Below are positions 8,982 to 17,458 of a stretch of DNA of 32,767 bases, in pieces (position 1 is the first letter of the stretch; every line of letters starts with the position of its first letter). Origin of the DNA: Solirubrobacteraceae bacterium. Lineage in GTDB: Bacteria; Actinomycetota; Thermoleophilia; Solirubrobacterales; Solirubrobacteraceae. Where the stretch lies: contig JAUXSD010000190.1 in assembly GCA_030681525.1 (NCBI GenBank), positions 1 to 32,767 of the forward strand, given 5' to 3'. A program made the position numbers and the translations under genes. The notes beneath the pieces were generated by a model. The model was not told the origin of the DNA. It searched no databases and saw only the letters and a program-made list of their open reading frames with translations.

Positions 8982-11381
8982 TCAGCCCGCGGCGGCGGGC
9001 AGCGCGACCGGCACGACGACCGGCTCGTGGGCCGAGACCGTGAAGCTCTCGCCGTTCGTGGCAAGCGTCAGCGGCGAGCCGTCGAGCAGGGTGAACGTCG
9101 TCGCCTCCTGGGTCATCTCGACCTCGAGGCGACTGCCGCGGAAGATCAGCCGGAAGCGCATGCGGCTCCAGTCGGCCGGCAGGCGCGGCGTGAAGCGCAG
9201 GTCGAAGCCGTCGATGTCGCGCAGCCCGGCGAAGCCGTTGACGAGCGCCATCCAGACGCCGCCGCAGGAGGCGACGTGGATGCCGTCGGAGACGTTGCCC
9301 GCGAGGTTCGCCAGGTCGACGGCGACGCTGAGCAGAAAGTAGTCGTAGGCCGCCTGCATGTCGCCGACCTCGGCCGCCATGACGCTCTGCACGCAGGACG
9401 ACAGCGACGAGTCGCCGGTCGTCAGCGGGTCGTAGTACTCGAAGACGCGGCGCTTCTCGTCGATCGAGAAGCGGTCGCCGGCCAGGAACGTCGCGAGCAC
9501 GACGTCGGTCTGCTTGATGACCTGGTGGCGGTAGATGTTCAGCGGGTGGTAGTGCAGCAGCAGCGGATAGTGGTCCAGCGGCGTGTTCTCGAAGTCCCAC
9601 GGCTTGCGGTTGAGGAAGTGCTCGTCCTGCAGCAGCACGCCATCGCGGTCGTCGTGCGGGATGAACATCCGCTCGGCGGCACGGCACCAGTCCTCCGGCT
9701 CGTGCGGCTCGATCCGCAGCCGCGTGACGAGACGGTCGTACGCGTCGGGATCGGTGTCGCGCAGCATCTCCAGGCCCTCGGCGGCGGCGGCGAGGTTCTC
9801 GCGCGCCATGAGGTTCGTGTAGGCGTTGTTGTCGACCACGGCGGAGTACTCGTCGGGGCCGGTCACCCCCTGGATGCAGAACTGGCCGTCGCGGCGCTGG
9901 GAGAAGAACCCCAGGTCCGCCCACAGGCGCGCGGTCTCGACGAGGATCTCGACGCCCTCCCGGGCGATGAACTCCTCGTCGCCGGTGACCCGCACGAACT
10001 GGCGCACGGCGTAGGAGATCGCGGCGTTGATGTGGTACTGCGCGGTGCCGGCGGCGTAGTACGCGGAGGCCTCCTCGCCGGAGATCGTGCGCCAGGGAAA
10101 CAGCGCACCGCGGTGGCCGAGCTGGCGCGCCCGGCGCCGCGCGGCCTCGAGCATCTCGTAGCGGAAGTGCAGCAGCCGCCGCGCGACGTGCGGCTGGGTG
10201 TAGGTCAGCACCGGCAGGACGTAGATCTCCGTGTCCCAGAAGTACTGGCCTTCGTAGCCACGGCCGGTCAGGCCCTTGGCGGCGATCCCGTGGCCCTCGA
10301 CGCGGGCCGACGCCTGGCGGATCTGAAAGAGGTTGAAGCGCACGGCCTGCTGGATGTCCTCCGGGCCGTCGATCTCGATGTCGGAGTGCTCCCAGAACGC
10401 GTCGAGGCGCTCGCGCTGGACCTCGGCGATGCGCGCGAAGCCGTCGTTGGCGGCGCGGTCCAGCGTGCGGTGCACGCGCCGCGCGAGATCGCCCGGCGGC
10501 GCCTTGTCGGCGTGGTGGTAGCCCAGCAGCTTCGTGATCCGGGCGGGCACGCCCGGCTCGGCGTCGAGGAAGAACACGACGCGCCCCTCGTCCTCCTGGA
10601 CGTTGGACTCGATCGTGTGGCGCAGCGCCGTGTCGATGCTGTGCTCCATGCCACAGGCCAGGCCGATCCCGCTCGAGCGGGTGCGCAGCTCCAGCAGGAC
10701 CCGCGTACCGTCGGAGAACTGGTTGACCGGCGCCAGCGCTGACTCGTCCATCCGCACGCCGATGCGCGGGTCGTCGTGACCCTTGGGCCGCGGCAGGTGC
10801 GTCACGAGCTCGGAGGCGATCGCCAGCTCCGCCTGCCCCGACAGCAGCGTCACCTCGTAGGAGATCGCGGCCAGGTGGCGCCAGTGCAGCGAGGCCAGGC
10901 GCTGGGAGCGCAGCTGCACGACAGCACCACGGGCGGTGCGAAAGCGCGCGCTGCGCTCGAGGATGCCCGTGCGCATGTCGAGCACCCGCTCGTAGGCCAG
11001 CAGCTTGGACTCGCCGAGGACGAGCGGCTCCTCGTCGACGTACAGGCGCATGACCGAGCCGTCGGGCGCACTGACGATCGTCTGGCCGGTCGTCGCGAAG
11101 CCGAACGCGGCCTCGCCGTAGGGAATCGGCCAGGTCTCGTGAAAGCCGTTGAGGAAGAAGCCGGGGTCGTTGGAGGGCAGGCCCTCGTCGTGCGCCCCGC
11201 GGATCCCCATGTAGCCGTTGGCGACGGCGAAGAGCGTCTCGCCCTCGGCCGGGGTCTCGAGCGAGAAGCGCCGCGAGATCAGCCGCCACGGATCGATCGG
11301 CATCGCCCGGGTCAGCGCGGGCGACATGCGGGCGTCGCGGATCCGGCCGAGCGCGGTCAGACGTGAGTCGCGCAGGGTCAT
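8982..11381 (-). CDS. Glycoside hydrolase family 65 phosphorylase (maltose/trehalose/kojibiose type)
   Basis: A 799-residue cytoplasmic enzyme that should cleave an alpha-glucobiose with phosphate, giving beta-glucose 1-phosphate and glucose. It has the N-terminal beta-sandwich (ETLFAVANGYMGIRGAHDEG), the (alpha/alpha)6 barrel with GQYFWDTEIY (378-387), the general acid Glu511 in VTGPDEYS followed by DNNAYTN, and the phosphate-site region YRHQVIKQTDV. The length is normal for the family. No beta-phosphoglucomutase gene adjoins it, so disaccharide specificity is open. The start is uncertain: ATG 11381 gives the longest form, while ATG 11327 and 11303 (MPIDPWRL) also fit. A 14-codon ORF ends on the 11381 start. 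Confidence 0.9.
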   Translation of the reverse strand: MTLRDSRLTALGRIRDARMSPALTRAMPIDPWRLISRRFSLETPAEGETLFAVANGYMGIRGAHDEGLPSNDPGFFLNGFHETWPIPYGEAAFGFATTGQTIVSAPDGSVMRLYVDEEPLVLGESKLLAYERVLDMRTGILERSARFRTARGAVVQLRSQRLASLHWRHLAAISYEVTLLSGQAELAIASELVTHLPRPKGHDDPRIGVRMDESALAPVNQFSDGTRVLLELRTRSSGIGLACGMEHSIDTALRHTIESNVQEDEGRVVFFLDAEPGVPARITKLLGYHHADKAPPGDLARRVHRTLDRAANDGFARIAEVQRERLDAFWEHSDIEIDGPEDIQQAVRFNLFQIRQASARVEGHGIAAKGLTGRGYEGQYFWDTEIYVLPVLTYTQPHVARRLLHFRYEMLEAARRRARQLGHRGALFPWRTISGEEASAYYAAGTAQYHINAAISYAVRQFVRVTGDEEFIAREGVEILVETARLWADLGFFSQRRDGQFCIQGVTGPDEYSAVVDNNAYTNLMARENLAAAAEGLEMLRDTDPDAYDRLVTRLRIEPHEPEDWCRAAERMFIPHDDRDGVLLQDEHFLNRKPWDFENTPLDHYPLLLHYHPLNIYRHQVIKQTDVVLATFLAGDRFSIDEKRRVFEYYDPLTTGDSSLSSCVQSVMAAEVGDMQAAYDYFLLSVAVDLANLAGNVSDGIHVASCGGVWMALVNGFAGLRDIDGFDLRFTPRLPADWSRMRFRLIFRGSRLEVEMTQEATTFTLLDGSPLTLATNGESFTVSAHEPVVVPVALPAAAG

Positions 11382-11422
11382 CGGGGTGCGACGGGGATCA
11401 GGGATGCGGTCGGCTCGGCCAT
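11378..11422 (-). CDS. Possible 14-codon upstream ORF overlapping the GH65 start
   Basis: The ORF ATG 11422 to TGA 11380-11378 encodes MAEPTASLIPVAPR and ends in CGATGA, so its stop overlaps the ATG at 11381 by the 4-nt ATGA arrangement used by known coupled genes here. There is only a weak GAG before its ATG and no clear -10 hexamer. It may be chance; the overlap is the sole argument. Confidence 0.25.
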   Translation of the reverse strand: MAEPTASLIPVAPR

Positions 11423-11491
11423 CTCGACTCGGTTCGGCGGGTGTTCAGAGAAAGACCCACGGCCGACGAGACGGCGGGGCGGGTAATCATC

Positions 11492-12829
11492 TTACGCAGC
11501 GTCCGCGCCATTCGTCATTGGAATCTCGATGGGTGTGTCGCGCGCGAGCACGATGAGCGCCGCGTCGACGACCACGGGATCGAACTGCGTGCCGGCGTGC
11601 AGGCGCAGCTCGCGGATGGCTCCGCCCGGCGTCATCGGCTCGCGGTAGGTGCGGCGCGTCGTCATCGCGCTGTACGCGTCGGCGACCGCGACGACGCGCG
11701 CGGGCAGCGGGATCGCCTCCCCCCGCAGCCCGTCGGGGTAGCCGCTTCCGTCGTAGTGCTCGTGCGACGAGCGCACGACCTCGCCGACGTCGTGCAGGGT
11801 CCCGCCGACCTGGTCGAGCATCCGCTGTCCGTCGATCGTGTGCCGGCGCATCGTCACCCACTCATCGTCATCCAGCGGCCCGGGCTTGTGCAGGATCTCC
11901 TTCGGCGTCGTCATCTTTCCGATGTCGTGCAGCAGCGCGCCGAACTCGACGAGCCGGCGCTGCTCCTCCTGCATGCGCAGCTCGTCGGCGATCTCCAGGG
12001 CGAACGTCACCACGCCCCTGCTGTGCGAGCCCGTGTACTCGTCGTCCTCGGAGAGGACGTCGCCGAGCAGCAGCGCGGTGCCGCGGTAGGCGGAGCTCAG
12101 CTCGATCGCGGTCCCGATCCGCTCGCGGCGCTCGCGCGCGAAGACCGCCAGCAGCGCGCCGAGCGGCATGACCAGCAGGTAGGCGTGGTGCTCGACCGTG
12201 CTCGCCAGCGCGGCGAGCAGCCCGATCGGCGACAGCAGCGCGTCGACGAGCCAGACCTCGCGCAGGACGCCGAGCTGGAGCTTGGGCGCGACGCCGTGGG
12301 CCAGGCGCTCGCGCAGCGTCGAGATGCACAGCTCACCGCCGAACTGCGTCGCCAGCGCGAGCAGGTACACGGGCCAGTCGGCGAGCGCGGGCTCCCGCAC
12401 GTCGGCCAGGACGAAGACCAGGGCGGGCCCCAGCGCGAACCACGCGTCGCCCGCCACCGCCGCGAGACGCTGCGGGTGCTGACGCCCCGCGAGCACCTCG
12501 GGCACGTCGGCGAGCGCGAGCGCCGCGACGACGACGAGCGGAGCGACCGCCGGCGGCAGCACGAACAGCATCGGCACGAAGATCAGCTGCGTCGGCACGA
12601 GGACGCCGCTGCCGGCCTCGAACTCGAAGTGACCCATGACCGCCAGGGCGATCACGAACAGCACGACCGCCACCGTGTCGACATCGCCTTCGACGCCCAT
12701 GGCCGCGAGCAGGACGCCGGCGACGAGGAGCGGGACGCCGACGATGGCGTAGGCGGCGAGTTCGCGCTGGCCCATCGGCGTGGCGATGCGTGATCGCGTC
12801 GCCTCCGTGAGGCCCAGCGGTTCCGGCAT
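11492..12829 (-). CDS. Membrane-bound HD-GYP domain phosphohydrolase
   Basis: A 445-residue protein. About six hydrophobic segments fill residues 25-230, forming an uncharacterised membrane sensor module. The cytoplasmic C-terminus is an HD-GYP domain: HS at 269-270, HDIGK (301-305), H330, SSHEHYDGSGYPDGL (355-368, with GYP at 363-365) and VADAYSAMT (382-390). HD-GYP domains with these metal ligands hydrolyse cyclic di-GMP or related cyclic dinucleotides. The start at ATG 12829 follows a TAGGCT hexamer by 6 nt with no Shine-Dalgarno. It lies 110 nt upstream of the GH65 gene on the same strand, so read-through is possible. The ligand of the membrane part is unknown. Confidence 0.9.
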   Translation of the reverse strand: MPEPLGLTEATRSRIATPMGQRELAAYAIVGVPLLVAGVLLAAMGVEGDVDTVAVVLFVIALAVMGHFEFEAGSGVLVPTQLIFVPMLFVLPPAVAPLVVVAALALADVPEVLAGRQHPQRLAAVAGDAWFALGPALVFVLADVREPALADWPVYLLALATQFGGELCISTLRERLAHGVAPKLQLGVLREVWLVDALLSPIGLLAALASTVEHHAYLLVMPLGALLAVFARERRERIGTAIELSSAYRGTALLLGDVLSEDDEYTGSHSRGVVTFALEIADELRMQEEQRRLVEFGALLHDIGKMTTPKEILHKPGPLDDDEWVTMRRHTIDGQRMLDQVGGTLHDVGEVVRSSHEHYDGSGYPDGLRGEAIPLPARVVAVADAYSAMTTRRTYREPMTPGGAIRELRLHAGTQFDPVVVDAALIVLARDTPIEIPMTNGADAA

Positions 12830-12841
12830 GTTCCGAGCCTA
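12830..12841 (-). promoter_or_regulatory. Putative leaderless promoter (-10 TAGGCT) of the HD-GYP gene
   Basis: On the minus strand TAGGCT (12841-12836) is followed by 6 nt and then ATG 12829. The identical hexamer and spacing occur before the small Cys-rich gene at 24604. Confidence 0.5.
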
Positions 12842-12949
12842 TCCCTCGCGGCGGTGTCCAGGAGCACGTGGACGCCCGCCCTGGACGTTCGTCGCAGGTT
12901 CGGGGCCCGCGGGGCGACGGACGGACGTTCGGGCCCGATAGGCCAGGCA

Positions 12950-12994
12950 GAGCGGGCTGCGCCGCTTCAACCAATCGAGCGGGCTGCGCCGCTC
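12950..12994. repeat. Two direct copies of a 17-bp dyad upstream of a secreted-protein gene
   Basis: GAGCGGGCTGCGCCGCT occurs at 12950-12966 and again at 12977-12993 (27-nt period). Each copy is itself a dyad: GAGCGG, loop GCTGCG, then CCGCTC (second copy, perfect) or CCGCTT (first copy, one G-T pair). A second, shorter direct repeat, GGACGTTCG, occurs at 12883-12891 and 12923-12931. The block lies about 70-110 nt before the start at 13062 and could be a tandem operator or a structured 5' leader. Confidence 0.5.
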
Positions 12995-13041
12995 TGCACC
13001 ACGTCTGCCGGGTGGGCCGAGCCCGCTCTTCATCACATCTC

Positions 13042-13061
13042 TTCTGGAGGAGGGACCCTCA
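13042..13061 (+). promoter_or_regulatory. Ribosome binding site of the secreted protein at 13062
   Basis: GGAGGAGGG lies a few nt upstream of ATG 13062, a strong Shine-Dalgarno that fixes the start. Confidence 0.7.
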
Positions 13062-13682
13062 ATGCATCTCCCAGCTCGCTGGCGTACCGTCGCGTCCGCC
13101 ACCACCGCCGCACTCGCGGCCATCGCGCTGAGCGCCGGTTCAGCGGCCGCCGACGCCGGGCCCAGCCCGGGCGGCTGCCCCGACGTGCCGACCGGCCAGC
13201 CGTTCAGCCCGTGGCAGGACTTCGCCGATTACTTCCTCGCTCCCGACGGCGACTTCGAGGCCGGCGCGAGCAGCTGGCAGCTCGAGGACGGCGCGGCCGT
13301 CGTCGAGGGCAACGAGCCCTTCGTCGGCGCCGCGGGCGACCATCGGTCGCTGCGCCTGCCGGCGGGCGCGTCAGCCACGAGCGCGCCGATGTGCATCGGC
13401 GAGGAGCACCGCACGATGCGCTTCGTCGCCATGAGCACGGATGCCAGCCCCCTGCGCGTCGAGGCCCTCTACACGAAGCACAACGGCCAGCGCAAGAGCG
13501 TCACCCTGGGCAACGTCCGCGGCACCGACGCCTGGGCGCCGAGCGACGTCCTGGCGATGCGCGTCAACGAGGACGCCGGCGAATACGGCGACGCGATGTC
13601 GGTCTCCCTGCGCTTCAGCGCCCGCGGCAACGCGACATGGCAGATCGACGGCGTGCACGTCGACCCGTTCCGCACGAAGTAG
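13062..13682 (+). CDS. Secreted protein of unknown function, beta-sandwich-like
   Basis: A 206-residue protein with an obvious Sec signal peptide: basic n-region (RWR), hydrophobic core to ~27, likely cleavage after SAAA around residue 30. The mature part begins with a Cys-containing Pro/Gly stretch, then FSPWQDFADYFLAPDGDFEAG and WQLEDGAAVVEGNEPF, alternating hydrophobic strands, and a final WQIDGVHVDPF. The layout resembles carbohydrate-binding jelly-roll modules, and the two mature cysteines could form a disulfide; this is inference. It is preceded by a tandem dyad repeat and followed by the FkbM gene after 64 nt. I do not recognise a characterised homologue. Confidence 0.75.
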   Translation: MHLPARWRTVASATTAALAAIALSAGSAAADAGPSPGGCPDVPTGQPFSPWQDFADYFLAPDGDFEAGASSWQLEDGAAVVEGNEPFVGAAGDHRSLRLPAGASATSAPMCIGEEHRTMRFVAMSTDASPLRVEALYTKHNGQRKSVTLGNVRGTDAWAPSDVLAMRVNEDAGEYGDAMSVSLRFSARGNATWQIDGVHVDPFRTK

Positions 13683-13746
13683 GCGGTCGGTCGCAGCCGC
13701 GTCGCCCGCGCGAGAGCGCCCGGCACCCGGCTGCGATCATCCGCGG

Positions 13747-14631
13747 ATGCCCGGCCCGCTGCGAGACCTGCGCCACGAGCTGACCGGGCGCGTGCGCAAC
13801 GGCGCCACGCACCTCATCACCGGCCTGCCGGAGGACCGCCGCGCCGAGCTGGCCGAGCGCGTCCGCGGCGGCCGCGCCTCGCGCGCACTGCTGCGGCGGG
13901 CGTCGAGCTGGTACGGCCGCGCCCCCGTCCCGGTGGCCGGCGGCCTGGGCCACCTGCTCTACGTCTCGACCGCCGATCTGCCGCTCGACCACGCCCACGC
14001 CGGGCTCATCGTGCGCGGCACGCTCGAGCCGCCGGTGCAGGAGGCCCTGCGGCGGCTCGTCGCGCCCGGCGCGGTGTTCTACGACGTCGGCGCGAACGTC
14101 GGCTTCTTCACGATCCTCGGCGCGCGCCTCGTCGGTCCGCGCGGTCGCGTGGTCGCCTTCGAGCCGGTGCCGGCCTGCGCGCGCGCGGTGGCCAACAACA
14201 TCGCGCTCAACGACTTCGCGCACGCGGAGATCCGCGAGGCGGCGGTGGGCGCGGCGAGCGGCCGCGATCGCCTGCTCGTCGTCGGTGAGGCGAGCTGGTC
14301 GCACCTGGCCTCGACGGGCCGCCACGCCGACGTGCGGGCCGAGATCGACGTCGTCGTCGAGTCGATCGACGAGCTCGTCGCCGGCGGCGAGATCCCGCCG
14401 CCGGACGTCGTGAAGATCGACACTGAGGGCGCCGAGCTGCAGGCGATCGCCGGTATGCGCGCGACGATCGCGGAGCACGGGCCGTCGATCGTCTGCGAGC
14501 TGCACGACACGAACGAGGCGTTCTGCGCGGTCATGGACGAGCTCGGCTACACGACGACGAACCTCGACGGGCCCGAGCCCGTCGCGTCCGCCGGGCCGGT
14601 CCACGCGCTGGCGCAGCCGCGCGTGGACTGA
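13747..14631 (+). CDS. FkbM family methyltransferase
   Basis: A 294-residue SAM-dependent methyltransferase of the FkbM family, which O-methylates sugars or polyketides. Motif I is FYDVGANVGFFTILGARLVG (from residue 111), the ribose-binding strand is VVAFEPVP (135-142), and the C-terminal signature is VVKIDTEGAELQAIAGM. A helical Arg-rich N-terminal region (1-70) precedes the catalytic domain. The ATG at 13747 follows a TGCGAT hexamer by 9 nt with no Shine-Dalgarno. Given the flanking polysaccharide genes, methylation of a surface glycan is the likely role, but the substrate is not shown by the sequence. Confidence 0.88.
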   Translation: MPGPLRDLRHELTGRVRNGATHLITGLPEDRRAELAERVRGGRASRALLRRASSWYGRAPVPVAGGLGHLLYVSTADLPLDHAHAGLIVRGTLEPPVQEALRRLVAPGAVFYDVGANVGFFTILGARLVGPRGRVVAFEPVPACARAVANNIALNDFAHAEIREAAVGAASGRDRLLVVGEASWSHLASTGRHADVRAEIDVVVESIDELVAGGEIPPPDVVKIDTEGAELQAIAGMRATIAEHGPSIVCELHDTNEAFCAVMDELGYTTTNLDGPEPVASAGPVHALAQPRVD

Positions 14632-14730
14632 CCGCCGGCACAGGAAAATTCTCGACCGCCGCCGTAATTCGCCGCGGAGCCGGCCGGTTCTCCTCGTGAC
14701 AGCGTCATCCACCGCCTCGAGGAGGCCCCC

Positions 14731-15996
14731 ATGTTGCACCGCAAGCTCGCCCTCGCCGCCACCGTCGCCGGCATCGCCGTGACCGCCTCTCCAGCGTTCG
14801 GACAGGTGCCGGTCCCGGGCGGTCCCGGCTCGCTCCAGCCGCCGACGCAGGCGCCCCCGCCGCCGCCTCCACCCGGTCCGCAGGTGGTCGCGCCGCCCGT
14901 CGCGCCGCCGCCGCCCGCCGGCCCTCCGCAGCTCCAGGGCCCGGCCCCACCAGACGTCGCGACGATGGTCGCGGGCATCAATTCCCGCCTGTCCGGCGCC
15001 GTCGGATACGCGTACACGATCACGCGCAACGGGCAGGTCGTCGCCGAGGCCGGCGTGCGCGACCGGCGCCGCGCGATCGACGGACAGGCCGACTTCACGC
15101 CCACCTCGCGGCTCGAGGTCATGTCGGTCACGAAGAACATGACCGCGATCGCGCTGCTCAAGCTGCTGCACCAGCGCGCCATCTCCGTCGACGCATCGAT
15201 CGGCCGGTACCTGCCGCTGCAGTGGAAGAAGGCCAAGGGCTTCAGGAGAAAGGGCTACAAGCGCATCACCTTCCGCCACCTGCTGACGCACACGTCGGGC
15301 ATCCGGCAGGTCATGAACGCCGCGCCGGCGAGCGCCGGCCTGGGCAACGGGTGGGACGGCCTGCGCAAGCTCGTGGCACGCGGCGCCTACCCGAACCCGG
15401 CATCGGGGCAGTACAAGAACGCCAACTACGCGCTGATGCGGGTCCTGATCCCGCGTCTGACCGGGATGATCTTCGTCAGCGAGGCGAAGGCCTACAAGCG
15501 CTACCTGTACTGGATGAACAAGGCCGTCTTCAAGCCGGCCGGCGTCGCCACGGTGCGCTGCCACGCCCCGGTCGACAGCGTGGCCGCTCTCGCCTATGAC
15601 GCCGGCGACCCGGCGGAGGGCGGCGTGCTGCCCGAGCGCCAGGGCGACGACGCGGTCGATTGTGGCGGGCACACCGGCCTGCACCTGTCCTCGCGCGACC
15701 TCGCCAAGGTGCTCGCGCACCTGCGTCACTCGGGCAAGGTCCTGCCCGCCGCCGTGCGCAGCGCGATGTTCGCCGGCCGCCTGGGCTGGAGCGAGGGGTC
15801 CAACAACGGCGCGGGACGCACCGACACGGCGAACACGTGGTGGCACGGGGGCGACGGCACGTTCTCGGGCCGCCAGATCCACACCTGCGTGATGGCGCTG
15901 CCGCAGGGCTTCGAGGCCAGCCTCGTCGTCAACTCGCAGCCGGGCGGCGCCTGCGGCGTGCTGCTGGGCTCCTACAAGGAGGCGGCCGCGGCGTAG
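14731..15996 (+). CDS. Secreted serine hydrolase, beta-lactamase class C / D-Ala-D-Ala carboxypeptidase fold
   Basis: A 421-residue exported protein. The signal peptide (about 1-24, ending SPAFG) is followed by a Pro/Gln-rich linker (~25-75) that may span the cell wall. The catalytic domain has the SxxK motif S132-V-T-K135, the second motif Y228-K-N230 in YKNANYALM, ITFRHLLTHTSGIR, and HGG (372-374) in place of KTG. These are hallmarks of the PF00144 family, which covers class C beta-lactamases, DD-peptidases and esterases; which activity applies cannot be told. The start is supported by GAGGAGG just upstream (about 14718-14724). A terminator hairpin follows. Confidence 0.88.
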   Translation: MLHRKLALAATVAGIAVTASPAFGQVPVPGGPGSLQPPTQAPPPPPPPGPQVVAPPVAPPPPAGPPQLQGPAPPDVATMVAGINSRLSGAVGYAYTITRNGQVVAEAGVRDRRRAIDGQADFTPTSRLEVMSVTKNMTAIALLKLLHQRAISVDASIGRYLPLQWKKAKGFRRKGYKRITFRHLLTHTSGIRQVMNAAPASAGLGNGWDGLRKLVARGAYPNPASGQYKNANYALMRVLIPRLTGMIFVSEAKAYKRYLYWMNKAVFKPAGVATVRCHAPVDSVAALAYDAGDPAEGGVLPERQGDDAVDCGGHTGLHLSSRDLAKVLAHLRHSGKVLPAAVRSAMFAGRLGWSEGSNNGAGRTDTANTWWHGGDGTFSGRQIHTCVMALPQGFEASLVVNSQPGGACGVLLGSYKEAAAA

Positions 15997-16024
15997 CCCC
16001 CCACGGGCCAGCCGCATGCCGCGT

Positions 16025-16052
16025 CGTGGGCGGCCCTCCGGGGCCGCCCACG
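16025..16052. terminator. Perfect 12-bp GC-rich hairpin between convergent genes
   Basis: Arms CGTGGGCGGCCC (16025-16036) and GGGCCGCCCACG (16041-16052) are perfectly complementary around a 4-nt loop. It sits midway between the serine hydrolase stop (15996) and the convergent glycosyltransferase stop (16071). It has no U-tract, as is common in very high-GC genomes. It probably serves both genes. Confidence 0.65.
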
Positions 16053-16070
16053 CGCATGTGGGGCGGCGGC

Positions 16071-17105
16071 TCAGGCGGCGAGCGACTCGAGCACGTCGCG
16101 CAGCTTCTGCGCGGTCCGCTCGGGCGCGTAGGCGGCGACCCGGGCGGCGCCGCGCGCGCGCAGCTCGGCGCGCAGCTCGGAGTCGCCGACGGCCAGCGCC
16201 AGCGCCTCGGCGGCGACGCTCTCGTCGTCGGCGTCGGCGAGCAGCAGCGCCGCGTCGCCGGCCACCTCGGGCACCCCGCCGATCGCCCGCGCGATCACCG
16301 GCACGCCGAAGTGGAAGGCCTCCAGCAGCGGGATGCAGAACCCCTCGTGCTCGGACAGGCACAGAAACGCGTGGGCCGAGCGCCAGCGCTCGGCGAGCTG
16401 CTCGCGCGTCAGCCCCGACTCGATCGCGACCCGTCCGGGGGAGAGCTCCTCGGCGAGCGCCCGCATCGCGGCGTCGTACGGCCAGTTGATCGGCGCGCCG
16501 ACGAGCACGAGCCGCGCGTCGGGCGCGTGGCGGCGGCGGTAGAGCTCGAACGCGCGGATGACGGCGTCCTGGCGCTTGTGCGGGGCGAGGCGCCCGACGA
16601 AGAGGATCGTCGGCGGGGCGTCGGGCTCGGCCGCTGCCGGATCGCCGAGCTGCGACGGATCGAAGAGGATCGGGATGACGACGTCGGAGCCGAACTCGCG
16701 GGCGTTGTACAGCGACACGCCGGCGGCGACGTCGGCCGCGGCGGCGAACTGCGGCAGCTGCTTGCGGCCCAGCGCGCACACGACGCCGGCCTGCGGGTCG
16801 TGGTCCCAGAACCAGCGCGCGGGGGTGATGTTGTGCGAGATGAGCAGCGTGCGCTGGGGCATCTCGAGCACGCTGCGCAGCTTCGGCGCATAGGCCGAGT
16901 AGTGGACGAGCAGCACGTCGCCGTCGCGCGCCGCCAGCGAGCGCAGTGGGGCGATCCGGTCGCCGATGCGCGGATCGATCTCCGCCGCGACGTCGCTGCC
17001 GCCCCAGCCCCAGTCGCGGAAGCGGTCGCGGAAGGCCAGCGCCTGCGTCGTGACGGCGTCGTAGGGGCCTGCCCCGCTGAGGATCTGGTGGACGCGGAGC
17101 GTCAC
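16071..17105 (-). CDS. Glycosyltransferase family 1 (GT-B, GT4-like)
   Basis: A 344-residue GT-B enzyme, last gene of the minus-strand export operon. The donor domain shows ILFVGRLAPHKRQDAVIRAFEL and LSEHEGFCIPLLEAFHFGVPVIARAIGG, the EX7E-type nucleotide-sugar motif of GT4 enzymes. The N-terminus begins TLRVHQILSGAGPYDAVTTQA. GTG 17105 is chosen because it forms a GTGA overlap with the stop of the preceding small gene, and everything upstream in this frame is Arg/Pro-rich shadow sequence. Coupling to an ABC exporter suggests it adds a sugar to the exported polymer or its cap. Confidence 0.9.
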   Translation of the reverse strand: MTLRVHQILSGAGPYDAVTTQALAFRDRFRDWGWGGSDVAAEIDPRIGDRIAPLRSLAARDGDVLLVHYSAYAPKLRSVLEMPQRTLLISHNITPARWFWDHDPQAGVVCALGRKQLPQFAAAADVAAGVSLYNAREFGSDVVIPILFDPSQLGDPAAAEPDAPPTILFVGRLAPHKRQDAVIRAFELYRRRHAPDARLVLVGAPINWPYDAAMRALAEELSPGRVAIESGLTREQLAERWRSAHAFLCLSEHEGFCIPLLEAFHFGVPVIARAIGGVPEVAGDAALLLADADDESVAAEALALAVGDSELRAELRARGAARVAAYAPERTAQKLRDVLESLAA

Positions 17106-17458
17106 CGCGGCGCGGCCTCGTCGCGCTGCGCGGCGGCCTGCTCCTCGAGGCGCGCGACGCGATCCTCGATCTCGGCGACGCGGATGAGCAGGTTGAGGTT
17201 GAAGCGCGTCTGCTGGGACTGCAGCTCGCGCAGGTACTGGCGCAGGATGTGGACGAGCTGGCGCTTGGCCCACGTGATCGGCGCGCCGAGCTTGCGCGTC
17301 GAGCGCATGAGGTCGACGTCGGGCTCGATGTTCGCCCACTCCATGAGCTGCTCGATCGAGACGCGCTCGGTCGGCTCGATCGACATGCCGGGCGCCAGCG
17401 CGTCGTCGCGCTCGGCGGCCGCGGCGCGGGCGGCGGGCAGCGCCTCCTCGGGCTTCAT
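17102..17458 (-). CDS. Small coiled-coil protein coupled to an ABC exporter
   Basis: A 118-residue acidic/basic protein with no recognised domain. Residues ~1-30 are Ala/Glu-rich. The middle has VSIEQLMEWANIEPDVDLMRS and KLGAPITWAKRQLVHILRQYL. The C-terminus (LIRVAEIEDRVARLEEQAAAQ) has heptad spacing of a coiled coil. It overlaps the ATPase gene upstream (ATGA at 17455-17458) and the glycosyltransferase downstream (GTGA), so it is firmly part of this translational unit. Because the ATPase lacks the usual C-terminal module, this protein may replace it as an adaptor between exporter and glycosyltransferase; that is a guess. Confidence 0.75.
   Translation of the reverse strand: MKPEEALPAARAAAAERDDALAPGMSIEPTERVSIEQLMEWANIEPDVDLMRSTRKLGAPITWAKRQLVHILRQYLRELQSQQTRFNLNLLIRVAEIEDRVARLEEQAAAQRDEAAPR

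Noticed and set aside
8982-11289. Overlapping long minus-strand frame parallel to GH65
   Set aside because: The +1 frame across the GH65 gene is Arg/Ala/Pro-rich with no motifs, whereas the GH65 frame has all catalytic blocks.
13615-16779. A 1054-codon open frame on the minus strand
   Set aside because: It lies antisense to the FkbM and serine hydrolase genes and overlaps the glycosyltransferase at 16071 out of frame. The composition is Arg/Ala/Gly/His-rich with no domain, typical of a shadow frame at this GC content.
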